Positions 9,310 to 17,536 of a DNA stretch of 45,724 bases are shown here, one piece after another (positions within the stretch are counted from its first letter, which is position 1; every line of letters begins with the position of its first letter). The stretch is from an uncultured Flavobacteriaceae bacterium (GTDB lineage: Bacteria > Bacteroidota > Bacteroidia > Flavobacteriales > Flavobacteriaceae): assembly GCA_913020475.1 (NCBI GenBank), contig CAJVZM010000003.1, positions 1 to 45,724 of the forward strand, given 5' to 3'. The translations under genes and the position numbers were made by a program. The notes under the pieces were generated by a model. That model had not been told where the DNA came from, did no database searches, and saw nothing but the letters and a program-made list of their open reading frames with translations.

Positions 9310-10464
9310 ATGAATTTTTTGAGGAATAAATTAGACGATCTTAAAAGACCTTTTGGAAAAGGCCAGAAATGGGAAAGGTATGCCCCGGCCATAAACGCCT
9401 TCGATACTTTTCTTTTTGTACCTAACCATACCACCTATACCGGGGCACACATTCGAGATGCTGTTGATCTCAAAAGAACAATGGTAACGGTTATAATCGC
9501 ATTGATGCCTGCTTTGATCTATGGTATTTACAATACTGGATATCAGCATTTTATTCAAACCGGAGAGGCTTTTAGCTTTTTGGACGCATTTATTCACGGG
9601 TCTTGGAAAATTATTCCTATGATTATTGTTTCCTATGTGGTAGGATTGACTATTGAATTTATTTTTGCCGTCTATCGCGGTCATGAAGTCAACGAGGGAT
9701 ATTTGGTAACAGGTCTTTTGATTCCAATGATTATGCCTGTTGACATCCCCCTATGGATGGTTGCCATTTCGGTTGCTTTTTCGGTTTTAATTGCCAAAGA
9801 AGCTTTTGGAGGAACGGGGATGAATATTTTAAATCCTGCACTTACCGCAAGAGCCTTTGCATTTTTTGCCTATCCCACCTACATGTCGGGAAATAAGGTT
9901 TGGGTTTCCGAAGCTTCCAACATCGACGGGATTTCGGGTGAAACCATCTTGGGTAATTTGGCCGCAGGGGGTAACGTCAACTATAGTTTTTTTGAAATGT
10001 TTCAAGGTTCTATCCCAGGTTCCATCGCAGAGACCTCAGCCCTTTATGTTTTGATTGGTGCGGCCATCTTGATTATTACAGGGGTGGGCAGTTGGAGGAT
10101 CATGTTAGGGAGTGTTATTGGAGCAGCCATAGTAGGATTTTTATTCAATCTTTGGGGTGCCAATGCCCTGATGAGCTTTTCATGGGTCAATCACTTGGTC
10201 GTAGGAGGTTTTGCTTTTGGTGTTGTATTTATGGCTACCGATCCCGTTTCTGCCGCCCAAACCAATAAGGGAAAATGGGTATATGGAATCCTCGTGGGTG
10301 TATTTTGTATTTTAATTAGAGTATTCAACCCTGCCTATCCGGAGGGTGTTATGTTGGCTATATTGTTGATGAATGTTTTTGCACCCACCATCGACCATTA
10401 TGTCATTCAGGCAAATATAAACAAACGTAAAAAAAGATGGGCTTCAGCTCTCAAAACTGCATAG
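9310..10464 (+). CDS. nqrB: Na+-translocating NADH:quinone reductase subunit B
   Basis: Membrane subunit (384 aa) of the NqrB/RnfD family that carries a covalent FMN and riboflavin and takes part in Na+ transfer. About ten hydrophobic helices are visible, with family segments GYLVTGLLIPMI, FGGTGMNILNPALTARAF and MATDPVSAAQT. The FMN attachment site, normally S/T-G-A-T, reads DGISGETIL: Thr212 is present but Glu211 replaces Ala (codon gaa, 9940-9942). The acceptor Thr is kept, so the subunit is probably functional. An overlapping reading frame for nqrC could start inside its last codons at 10437, but ATG 10467 is preferred. Confidence 0.96.
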   Translation: MNFLRNKLDDLKRPFGKGQKWERYAPAINAFDTFLFVPNHTTYTGAHIRDAVDLKRTMVTVIIALMPALIYGIYNTGYQHFIQTGEAFSFLDAFIHGSWKIIPMIIVSYVVGLTIEFIFAVYRGHEVNEGYLVTGLLIPMIMPVDIPLWMVAISVAFSVLIAKEAFGGTGMNILNPALTARAFAFFAYPTYMSGNKVWVSEASNIDGISGETILGNLAAGGNVNYSFFEMFQGSIPGSIAETSALYVLIGAAILIITGVGSWRIMLGSVIGAAIVGFLFNLWGANALMSFSWVNHLVVGGFAFGVVFMATDPVSAAQTNKGKWVYGILVGVFCILIRVFNPAYPEGVMLAILLMNVFAPTIDHYVIQANINKRKKRWASALKTA

Positions 10465-10466
10465 TC

Positions 10467-11198
10467 ATGAACAGAGACTCCAACGGATATACTTTTCTAT
10501 TTGCTGCTGCAATGGTACTTGTGGTTGCTTCCACTTTGGCCTTTACAGCCAGTTCACTCAAATCTCTTCAGGCAGATAATGTAAGAAAGGAAAAAATGCA
10601 GAATATACTATCTACAATTGGCATCCACACTGATAGAGAGCAAGCCGAAACACTCTATAAGCAATATATTACCGGAACTTTGGCTTTGGATCATATGGGG
10701 AATGCGGACCAGACAGTGGACGCCTTCCAACTCAAGCTGAATTACGAAATTAAAAAACCAGCCAACGAACAGCGTTTTCCTCTTTATAAAGCTATAGTTG
10801 ATGGGGTGAGTTACTACATTATACCACTTCGAGGTTCTGGTTTGTGGGATGCTATTTGGGGATATATCGCCCTTAAGTCTGACATCAATACTATTCAAGG
10901 TGCAGTATTTGACCACAAAGGAGAAACCGCCGGACTCGGTGCTGAAATTACCCAGCAGTGGTTTATGGATCGATTCAAAGAAGAAAAAGTCTTCGATAGC
11001 ATGGGTAAACTGGTTGGAATCAGTGTTTCAAAGTCTAATAACGACCCTAAAGACATAGACAAAGATGATCATGAGGTTGACGCCATTTCTGGTGCTACCA
11101 TAACTGGAGACGGTATAACGGATATGATTTTTGAGAGACTGACTCATTATCTTCCCTATTTCGAAAAAGAAAAAACCACCATGGCCTCGATAAACTAA
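10467..11198 (+). CDS. nqrC: Na+-translocating NADH:quinone reductase subunit C
   Basis: Single-span membrane subunit with a large periplasmic FMN-binding domain (243 aa from this start). The ATG at 10467 gives MNRDSNGYTFLFAAAMVLVV, the standard N-terminal helix, whereas 10437 would overlap nqrB by 28 nt. The FMN-attachment motif DAISGATIT is intact, with Thr at about residue 211. The LWDAIWGYIAL and ETAGLGAEI segments are typical of FMN-bind domains. ApbE, encoded at the operon end, is the enzyme that flavinylates this Thr. It is 6 nt from nqrD. Confidence 0.96.
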   Translation: MNRDSNGYTFLFAAAMVLVVASTLAFTASSLKSLQADNVRKEKMQNILSTIGIHTDREQAETLYKQYITGTLALDHMGNADQTVDAFQLKLNYEIKKPANEQRFPLYKAIVDGVSYYIIPLRGSGLWDAIWGYIALKSDINTIQGAVFDHKGETAGLGAEITQQWFMDRFKEEKVFDSMGKLVGISVSKSNNDPKDIDKDDHEVDAISGATITGDGITDMIFERLTHYLPYFEKEKTTMASIN

Positions 11199-11204
11199 CA
11201 AACT

Positions 11205-11900
11205 ATGTCAGACAAAGAAGTAAAATCTTTAAAAAAACCAACCCTCTTTTTTCTCAACAAGGAATCTGAGCCTTTGTTTTCCAAAAAGAATAGGGCACTT
11301 TTAACCGACCCATTGGATGATAACAACCCCATTACCGTTCAGGTTTTAGGCGTATGTTCGGCTCTCGCAATTACTGTACAACTTAAGCCTGCTATTGTGA
11401 TGACTTTATCGGTAATCGCTGTAATGGGAGCAAGTAATGTCATCATTTCACTTTTGAGAAATCTAATTCCCAACCGAATTCGAATCATCGTTCAATTGGT
11501 GGTAGTTGCTTCTATGGTTATTTTAGTAGATCAAATTCTCAGGGCTTATGCTTATGATGTTAGTAAACAACTATCAATTTTTATTGGATTGATCATCACA
11601 AATTGTATTGTAATGGGTCGCTTAGAGGCTTTTGCTTTGGGCAACGGAGTATGGAAATCTTTCTTGGACGGTGTTGGAAACGCTGCCGGTTACGGATTTA
11701 TCCTTATAGTAGTTGCTTTCTTTAGAGAACTGCTTGGCTCGGGAAAACTTTTTGGCTTTCAAGTTATTCCTGATGCACTATATGAAATGGGATACGAAAA
11801 TAATGGTTTGATGCTCTTGTCTCCCATGGCGCTCATCACTGTGGGGATCTTTATCTGGATTCAACGCGCTCAAAATCGTAAACTCATAGAAAAGAATTAG
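11205..11900 (+). CDS. nqrD: Na+-translocating NADH:quinone reductase subunit D
   Basis: Integral membrane subunit of the NqrD/RnfE family, 231 aa. It has six hydrophobic helices. The two Cys residues that help hold the intramembrane iron-sulfur centre at the NqrD/NqrE interface are visible in VLGVCSALA and IITNCIVMGRLEAFA. After the latter comes the GNGVWKSFLDGVGNAAGYG region and FRELLGSGKLFG, both diagnostic. The N-terminal 35 residues are a charged extension. It is followed by nqrE after 3 nt. Confidence 0.96.
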   Translation: MSDKEVKSLKKPTLFFLNKESEPLFSKKNRALLTDPLDDNNPITVQVLGVCSALAITVQLKPAIVMTLSVIAVMGASNVIISLLRNLIPNRIRIIVQLVVVASMVILVDQILRAYAYDVSKQLSIFIGLIITNCIVMGRLEAFALGNGVWKSFLDGVGNAAGYGFILIVVAFFRELLGSGKLFGFQVIPDALYEMGYENNGLMLLSPMALITVGIFIWIQRAQNRKLIEKN

Positions 11901-11903
11901 ATC

Positions 11904-12521
11904 ATGGAAGGATTTTTAAACTTATTCGTTAAAAGTATTTTTATTGAGAACATGATCTTTGCTTATTTCTTGGGGATGTGTTCTTATTTAGCAGTTTCAA
12001 AAACTGTAAAAACAGCTGTTGGACTTGGTTTTGCTGTTATTTTTGTCTTAGCCATAACGGTTCCAATTAATTTTTTGTTGGACACTTATCTTTTACGTGC
12101 TGGCGCATTGCAATGGTTGGATTCTTCCTATGCAGAGATCGACCTGAGCTTTTTGAGCTTTATTATGTTTATTGCTGTCATTGCCTCCATGGTACAATTA
12201 GTTGAAATGATTGTTGAAAAATTTGCTCCTGCTCTATACGGAGCTTTGGGAATCTTTCTTCCACTTATCGCAGTAAATTGTGCCATATTGGGAGGATCAT
12301 TGTTTATGCAACAAAAAGACTTTTCGGGTGTAACCGAATCTGCGGTATATGGATTAGGTTCAGGTGTAGGCTGGTTATTGGCCATTTTGGCCATCGCTGC
12401 CATAAGAGAAAAAATTATTTATTCAAATGTGCCAGCTCCACTACGTGGACTTGGTATTACCTTTATAATAACAGGTTTGATGGCGTTAGGTTTTATGAGT
12501 TTTATGGGTATTAAATTATAG
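11904..12521 (+). CDS. nqrE: Na+-translocating NADH:quinone reductase subunit E
   Basis: Integral membrane subunit of the NqrE/RnfA family, 205 aa, inverted in topology relative to NqrD. The opening [19 protein letters not shown], the Cys in [11 protein letters not shown] and the Cys in [13 protein letters not shown] mark the family; these Cys pair with those of NqrD around the metal centre. The [20 protein letters not shown] segment is also standard. There is a 10-nt gap to nqrF. Confidence 0.96.
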   Translation: MEGFLNLFVKSIFIENMIFAYFLGMCSYLAVSKTVKTAVGLGFAVIFVLAITVPINFLLDTYLLRAGALQWLDSSYAEIDLSFLSFIMFIAVIASMVQLVEMIVEKFAPALYGALGIFLPLIAVNCAILGGSLFMQQKDFSGVTESAVYGLGSGVGWLLAILAIAAIREKIIYSNVPAPLRGLGITFIITGLMALGFMSFMGIKL

Positions 12522-12531
12522 TAAATTATAG

Positions 12532-13827
12532 ATGGATTATTCAGTTATTGTAGCTAGTATTGCGGTTTTTTTGGTCATCACCTTTCTTTTGGTGGGAATG
12601 CTTCTGGGGGCCAAGGCAAAATTATTGCCCTCTGGACCAGTAAATCTTTTAATCAACGGAGATAATGATGTAGAGGTTTCCTCTGGGAATACTTTACTTA
12701 CCACTCTGGGGAACAATAAAATATTTTTGCCATCCGCCTGTGGAGGAGGTGGAACCTGTATTCAATGTAAGTGTAAGGTCATTGAAGGAGGTGGAGAAAT
12801 CCTCCCCACTGAAGCTCCGCACTTTACCCGAAAAGAAATAGCCGAGGGATGGCGTTTGGGGTGTCAGGTCAAGGTAAAAGAAAATATGGTCATTCAAGTT
12901 CCTGAGGAGGTATTTGGGATAAAAAAATGGGAGGCTACGGTGGTCAGAAATTGGAATGTCGCCTCTTTTATCAAAGAATTTGTGGTCGAGATACCCGAAG
13001 CTATGAATTATGAAGCTGGGGGTTATATTCAGATTGAAATCCCTCAATGTGAGATTAAATACAGTGACATAGATATTTCTGCCCACCCAGAAGAACATCC
13101 CGGCGAACCCGATAAGTTCAAGTTAGAATGGGATAAATTTAACCTTTGGCCCTTGACGATGAAAAATCCCGAAACAGTTGAGCGAGCATATTCTATGGCT
13201 TCCTTTCCTGCCGAAGGTCGAGAGATCATGCTTAACGTCAGGATTGCCACCCCACCTTGGGATCGCAATAAAAATGACTGGATGGAAGTCAATCCTGGAG
13301 TAGCATCCTCGTATATTTTCTCCAAAAAAGCAGGTGACAAAGTAACCATTTCTGGACCATATGGTGAATTTTTCATCAATCACTCAGAGGCCGAAATGCT
13401 ATATGTAGGAGGTGGAGCCGGTATGGCACCCATGCGTTCGCACTTATATGAGTTATTCAGAACACTAAAAACTGGACGAAAGGTAAGTTTCTGGTATGGT
13501 GGTCGTTCTAAGAGAGAACTATTCTACTTGGATCATTTCAGGGCTTTGGAAAAAGATTTCGAAAACTTTAAGTTCTATGTTGCCCTTTCAGAACCAATGA
13601 AAGAGGACAACTGGAAAATCAAAGACGGACTTGATGGTGAAGGTGATGGATTTAAAGGTTTTGTTCACCAGTGTCTCATCGATAACTATCTCAACCATCA
13701 TGAAGCCCCGGAAGACATCGAGGTTTATTTTTGCGGGCCTCCATTGATGAATCAAGCGGTTGAAAAAATGTCTGAGGATTTTGGTATTCCTCCCGAAAAT
13801 GTTCGATTTGATGATTTCGGTGGATAG
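12532..13827 (+). CDS. nqrF: Na+-translocating NADH:quinone reductase subunit F
   Basis: Electron-entry subunit, 431 aa: oxidises NADH via FAD and passes electrons to a 2Fe-2S cluster. Order of parts: N-terminal membrane helix (about 5-25); ferredoxin domain with Cys70, Cys76, Cys79 and Cys111, matching the known ligand spacing; FAD-binding barrel with RAYSMAS; NADH-binding domain with GGGAGMAPMRSH and the C-terminal YFCGPPLMNQAV. The stop is immediately followed by the ATG of the next gene with no gap. Nothing is missing compared with characterised NqrF. Confidence 0.97.
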   Translation: MDYSVIVASIAVFLVITFLLVGMLLGAKAKLLPSGPVNLLINGDNDVEVSSGNTLLTTLGNNKIFLPSACGGGGTCIQCKCKVIEGGGEILPTEAPHFTRKEIAEGWRLGCQVKVKENMVIQVPEEVFGIKKWEATVVRNWNVASFIKEFVVEIPEAMNYEAGGYIQIEIPQCEIKYSDIDISAHPEEHPGEPDKFKLEWDKFNLWPLTMKNPETVERAYSMASFPAEGREIMLNVRIATPPWDRNKNDWMEVNPGVASSYIFSKKAGDKVTISGPYGEFFINHSEAEMLYVGGGAGMAPMRSHLYELFRTLKTGRKVSFWYGGRSKRELFYLDHFRALEKDFENFKFYVALSEPMKEDNWKIKDGLDGEGDGFKGFVHQCLIDNYLNHHEAPEDIEVYFCGPPLMNQAVEKMSEDFGIPPENVRFDDFGG

Positions 13828-14181
13828 ATGCTTGATGCGCAAGATATTCATCAGTTAGCAATGAAAGAGGTTGGCGACCATCTAAAATCAAATGGTTTTG
13901 AGTTTCTGGCTGTCAATTCACAACCCAAAAAAGATCCACAGTTTGTTTGCCTAAAGGGCCAAAAACTTCATTTCGTTGTAGTAAGGGGGTGTTTGTATCC
14001 CGAAAACCCCAAAAAATATGATGTCAAATTGTTGGAGCAAGTCAAAGATCACGGCATAAAATACAAAGCCACCACCTATTATGCTGGAGTAGGTTTTGCC
14101 AATGCCCATGATTATGAATTACCATTAACTCAAAACGATCCCTATGCAGTCAATTTTGACGGGCTTCAAATTATGGACTAG
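13828..14181 (+). CDS. Conserved small protein of unknown function in the nqr operon
   Basis: A 117-aa soluble protein whose ATG directly abuts the nqrF stop and whose end overlaps apbE by 38 nt, so expression is tightly tied to the pump. No signal peptide, membrane helix or cofactor motif is visible. The middle reads FVCLKGQKLHFVVVRG, a beta pattern faintly like the core of small endonuclease-fold proteins but without an obvious catalytic D-ExK set. A TTYYAGVGFANAHD segment follows. I do not recognise a function. Position between nqrF and apbE suggests a role in assembly, flavinylation or regulation of Na+-NQR (inference only). Confidence 0.85.
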   Translation: MLDAQDIHQLAMKEVGDHLKSNGFEFLAVNSQPKKDPQFVCLKGQKLHFVVVRGCLYPENPKKYDVKLLEQVKDHGIKYKATTYYAGVGFANAHDYELPLTQNDPYAVNFDGLQIMD

Positions 14182-15151
14182 TCTCAGCCTTTTCGGGCTT
14201 ATATTTTCATGTAGTCCAAATCCTATAAAAGTCAAAAGACTAAAAGGTTTCGCTCTGGGGACCTCCTACAATATTCAATATGTGGCCGATATTTCCGAGG
14301 ATGTAGCTCAAAAAGGTGTGGACTCTATATTTAACGTTATTAATAAATCTTTGTCTACCTATCTGCCACAATCCGATATCTCCAAAATCAATAGAGGCGA
14401 CACTACGGTGGTTGTAGATCATCACTTTAGAAAAGTATTCCAAAAAGCGACTGAAGTTTGGAAAGCAACAGGGGGATACTTTGACCCCACTGTTGGATCT
14501 TTGGTAAATGCCTATGGCTTTGGTCCTTCAAAATTAATAAATACAGTAAGTAAAGAACAACTGGATAGCCTCCTGAGACTGACGGGTTGGCAAAAGGTGC
14601 AAATGAGAGCGAACCATACCATAAAGAAGGACTTTCCAAATATTTACATTGACTTTAATGCCCTGGCCAAAGGATACACGGTTGATATTATAGGAAATTT
14701 TATACAAAGTTTTGGTAGTTCAGATTATATGGTGGAAATAGGAGGTGAAATCGTCGCCAAAGGCAATAGTCCCAAAACCAGAAAACTTTGGAAAATTGCC
14801 ATTGACGATCCTCGTCAACTAAAGGAAAGTCATTTTTTGCAAACCCTAACGCTTCATGATCAAGCCGTTGCTAGTTCTGGAAACTATCGTAAGTACAGGC
14901 TAGACCCCTCCGGGGGAGATTGGTTTGTTCATTCCATCAACCCTCTTACAGGTTCACCACACAAAACCAATATTCTTAGTACTTCAGTCAAAGCTCCCGA
15001 CTGTATGACCGCAGATGCTTGGGCTACTGCACTCATGGTCATGCCTCTAGAAGAAGGAAAAGCACTCATAGAGAATAAGACACTATTAGAGGCACTTTGG
15101 ACAATTGTTGACGGGCCGGATTTCCTTGTTGTGGAGTCAAAAAATTGGTAG
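14144..15151 (+). CDS. apbE: FAD:protein FMN transferase (ApbE), lipoprotein
   Basis: Transfers FMN from FAD to the Thr of S/T-G-A-T motifs in NqrB and NqrC on the outer side of the inner membrane. The 335-aa frame starts at ATG 14144 inside the preceding gene. A short hydrophobic segment ends in LIFSC, a usable lipobox, so it is probably a lipoprotein. Family marks are the FALGTSYNIQY opening, TGGYFDPTVGSLVNAYGFG, DFNALAKGYTVD, EIGGEIVAKG and ASSGNYRKY, with MTADAWATALMVM near the C-terminus. Its place at the end of the nqr operon matches its substrates. It is convergent with a methyltransferase 243 nt away. Confidence 0.95.
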   Translation: MQSILTGFKLWTSLSLFGLIFSCSPNPIKVKRLKGFALGTSYNIQYVADISEDVAQKGVDSIFNVINKSLSTYLPQSDISKINRGDTTVVVDHHFRKVFQKATEVWKATGGYFDPTVGSLVNAYGFGPSKLINTVSKEQLDSLLRLTGWQKVQMRANHTIKKDFPNIYIDFNALAKGYTVDIIGNFIQSFGSSDYMVEIGGEIVAKGNSPKTRKLWKIAIDDPRQLKESHFLQTLTLHDQAVASSGNYRKYRLDPSGGDWFVHSINPLTGSPHKTNILSTSVKAPDCMTADAWATALMVMPLEEGKALIENKTLLEALWTIVDGPDFLVVESKNW

Positions 15152-15177
15152 TTATTCTTTTTTCTAAATTACATTTG
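15145..15177 (+). promoter_or_regulatory. Orphan promoter-like element after apbE
   Basis: TTG at 15145-15147 and a perfect TACATTTG at 15170-15177 are 22 nt apart, one over the usual spacer. No reading frame follows on this strand; it points into the 243-nt convergent gap and then antisense into the methyltransferase gene. It may be chance or the start of a small RNA. Confidence 0.3.
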
Positions 15178-15394
15178 TCCAATCTCATAAATATTTACCC
15201 ACGTTTGGTCAATACTTTCGATTTAAAAGGACCTCACTTTTCAAAGTTTATTTTTTGAATTGTTTATTTTCAAATCCCACTCAATAGAGATAACAATATC
15301 TTTCAAATAACTTTAAAGATCTTAGTCGTCAGGGTTGAGGTTTTGAAGAATCATACAACTCTTCAAATGAAAAGTCTTTAGGGATTAGAATAAG
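15152..15394. other. Convergent intergenic region with one hairpin
   Basis: AT-rich 243-nt gap between apbE and the methyltransferase. It contains an 8-bp perfect inverted repeat, TTTGAAGA (15342-15349) and TCTTCAAA (15360-15367), with a 10-nt loop and no T-run on either side, so it is not a classical intrinsic terminator. No coding sequence is supported. Confidence 0.5.
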
Positions 15395-16150
15395 TTATTT
15401 CCGCATCAGTGGAATTTTTTCTTGTTTTGGAAGTGCAAATAAAACTATCTCCTCAAGGGTCAAATCCTTTTGTATAAAAATACGCTCAGTAGAAAAACCT
15501 ACTGACTCCAGTCGGTTGTAGTAGTCTTGTCCATATACTCTTACATGGTCATATTGCCCAAAAGATTTTGTACGTTTATAGACATCAGTAATACTGCTGT
15601 CTTCAAATGTTTTCTCACTTTCCTCATCCAAAGGGACTTGTGCTATCAGTATTCCGTCATTTTTTAAAACACGATACAATTCGGCCATGGCTTTAAGATC
15701 ATCGGGAATGTGCTCTAATACATGGTTGCATAAGATTAAATCATAATGATTGTCAGGAAAAGGCAGGTTGCAAATGTCTGCTTTCACATCGGCCAAAGGT
15801 GATTGGAGGTCGGTGGTGGTATACTCCCAATGTTTAAATAGTTTGAATTTGTGGTAAAAAACCTGTTCGGGAGCCACATGAAGAACCCTGAGTTTTTGGC
15901 TTAAAAAATCTGTTTTTCTAACCAGGTAAAGCCAAAGCAAACGATGGCGTTCCAGAGAAAGTGTTCCGGGACAAAGGGCATTTGGGCGTAAGCTATTACC
16001 ATAGCCATAGGATAAAAATTTTCGGTATCGGGAACCATCAATGGGATCAATAAGTTGATTCCCTTTATAATAGATTCGCAAAAAGGGTCGAAAAAACAGA
16101 CTCATTTGGATCAATAACGACCGTGGAAAAAAGCGTAAGATCCACTTCAT
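15395..16150 (-). CDS. SAM-dependent class I methyltransferase
   Basis: A 251-aa protein with a methyltransferase-11-like core: LRVLHVAPEQ corresponds to the SAM motif I strand, ADICNLPFPDNHYDLILCNHVLEHIPDD covers motifs II and III, and VLKNDGILIAQVPL is the following strand. The N-terminal 60 residues include a hydrophobic stretch (FLIQMSLFFRP region) that could bind membrane. Its start overlaps the map stop as ATGA, so it is the last gene of the gpmI-lipoprotein-map-methyltransferase unit. Substrate unknown. Confidence 0.85.
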   Translation of the reverse strand: MKWILRFFPRSLLIQMSLFFRPFLRIYYKGNQLIDPIDGSRYRKFLSYGYGNSLRPNALCPGTLSLERHRLLWLYLVRKTDFLSQKLRVLHVAPEQVFYHKFKLFKHWEYTTTDLQSPLADVKADICNLPFPDNHYDLILCNHVLEHIPDDLKAMAELYRVLKNDGILIAQVPLDEESEKTFEDSSITDVYKRTKSFGQYDHVRVYGQDYYNRLESVGFSTERIFIQKDLTLEEIVLFALPKQEKIPLMRK

Positions 16151-16965
16151 ACCTCAGTAGTGATTTTTTTAAAAGGAACTTCTTCATCGGATTGAATCCC
16201 TAGAGCTTCATAGATATAATCAAAGGTGGAAAGCAGTTGAGGTTTTCCATCGATTAATGCCACATTGTGTTCAAAATGAGCACTTGGCTGGTTGTCGGCA
16301 GTTTTGATGGTCCATCCATCACTAAAATGACGTATGTTTTTGGTACCCATATTGATCATAGGTTCTATGGCGATGACCATACCGTTGATAAATTTTTTTC
16401 CCTTACCTCTTTTGCCATAGTTGGGAATTTCGGGAGATTCGTGCATGTTTCTTCCCAAGCCATGTCCTACTAATTCTCTTACTACTCCATAGCCAAAAGA
16501 CTCTGCATAGCTTTGGATGGCATGACCTAAATCACCCACTCGATTACCGTGATAAAATGCTTCTATACCAATGTAGAGCGATTTTTTGGTCACCTCCAAT
16601 AGTTTTTTGGTTTGATCGGGTACCGTCCCAAGCTCGAATGTGTAGGCATGGTCACCGTAAAATTTGTTTTTAAGCGCCCCGCAATCCACAGAGAGGATGT
16701 CACCTTCCTGTAAGGGTTTGTTGTTGGGAATTCCATGAACGACCTCTTCGTTGGGGCTTACGCAAAGCGTATTGGGAAAGTCATACAATCCCAAAAAACC
16801 TGGTTCAGCTCCATGGTCTCGAATAAAAGCTTCGGCCATGCTATCCAAATGGAGCGTAGTCACTCCAGGTTTTATCTCTTTGGACAGCATGCCAAGGGTT
16901 TTGGATACAATCAATGCGCTTTCTCGCATTAACTCGATTTCTTCTAAACTTTTGATATTTACCAT
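16147..16965 (-). CDS. map: Type I methionine aminopeptidase
   Basis: Removes the initiator Met from new proteins in the cytoplasm. The 272-aa sequence has the five metal ligands at the expected spacing: Asp94 (SVDCG), Asp105 (YGDHAYTF), His168 (ELVGHGLGRNMHE), Glu201 (AIEPMI) and Glu232 (HFEHNVAL), plus His77 in VHGIP. It has no N-terminal zinc-finger extension. It follows the thioredoxin-like gene by 3 nt and overlaps the methyltransferase by 4 nt. Confidence 0.96.
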   Translation of the reverse strand: MVNIKSLEEIELMRESALIVSKTLGMLSKEIKPGVTTLHLDSMAEAFIRDHGAEPGFLGLYDFPNTLCVSPNEEVVHGIPNNKPLQEGDILSVDCGALKNKFYGDHAYTFELGTVPDQTKKLLEVTKKSLYIGIEAFYHGNRVGDLGHAIQSYAESFGYGVVRELVGHGLGRNMHESPEIPNYGKRGKGKKFINGMVIAIEPMINMGTKNIRHFSDGWTIKTADNQPSAHFEHNVALIDGKPQLLSTFDYIYEALGIQSDEEVPFKKITTEV

Positions 16966-16968
16966 GAG

Positions 16969-17508
16969 CTATTCATACGAATGAGTATAGGACTCCCCTT
17001 TAATGATTTTTGAAATATCAGATTCGAGACTGTTTACGGGCAACTCGACAAATCTATTGATTTCGTTCTTATTTCTAAAAAAAATAAGGGTAGGTACGTT
17101 ATATATTTCCAACCCTTTCTCAAAATTTTCGGGTGTGGTTTTTTCTTCCGACATTGCATATATTTCAAGATTATTTTGGTCAAATCGTATTTGATCTAGT
17201 AACTTCAAAAAGTGCGGTATTTCTCTTTGACTGTCCTCACACCAAGTTCCCATAAAAACTTTGATTTTCAAACCTTTGAGATGAGGTTGTAAGTCCTTTC
17301 CCCATTGAGGATCCGCTGAAATTTCATGGTATTGTTTCTCAAACCATAAGGTAATGTCCGATGTTTGTAAATTAGCTTTATTGATTTTACCCAAGAGAAT
17401 GATTTCGCCACTGCTGGCTTTGGTTGGTTCGGTTGGTATAGGTTTTTGAGGCTGAGTCACACAACTTACCAAAAGGACGATCAGGCTGATTAAAAAAACT
17501 TTTTTCAT
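16969..17508 (-). CDS. Thioredoxin-fold lipoprotein with a CxxS site
   Basis: The preferred start is the ATG at 17508 (MKKVFLISLIVLLVSC), 12 codons inside the longest frame; it gives a clean lipoprotein signal with LVSC as lipobox and removes the overlap with gpmI. The 179-aa product has a thioredoxin-like core with KVFMGTWCEDSQREIP at the usual active-site position and VPTLIFF containing the cis-Pro. The active site is Cys-Glu-Asp-Ser rather than CxxC, so a two-Cys oxidoreductase mechanism is unlikely; a monothiol or binding role is possible. Predicted to face the periplasm. Confidence 0.8.
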   Translation of the reverse strand: MKKVFLISLIVLLVSCVTQPQKPIPTEPTKASSGEIILLGKINKANLQTSDITLWFEKQYHEISADPQWGKDLQPHLKGLKIKVFMGTWCEDSQREIPHFLKLLDQIRFDQNNLEIYAMSEEKTTPENFEKGLEIYNVPTLIFFRNKNEINRFVELPVNSLESDISKIIKGESYTHSYE

Positions 17509-17536
17509 AGTTTGAGTATATGGAGGATGATAAATT

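Noticed and set aside
12694-13098. A 134-codon minus-strand open frame
   Set aside because: Antisense to the ferredoxin and FAD domains of nqrF, which are fully conserved on the plus strand.
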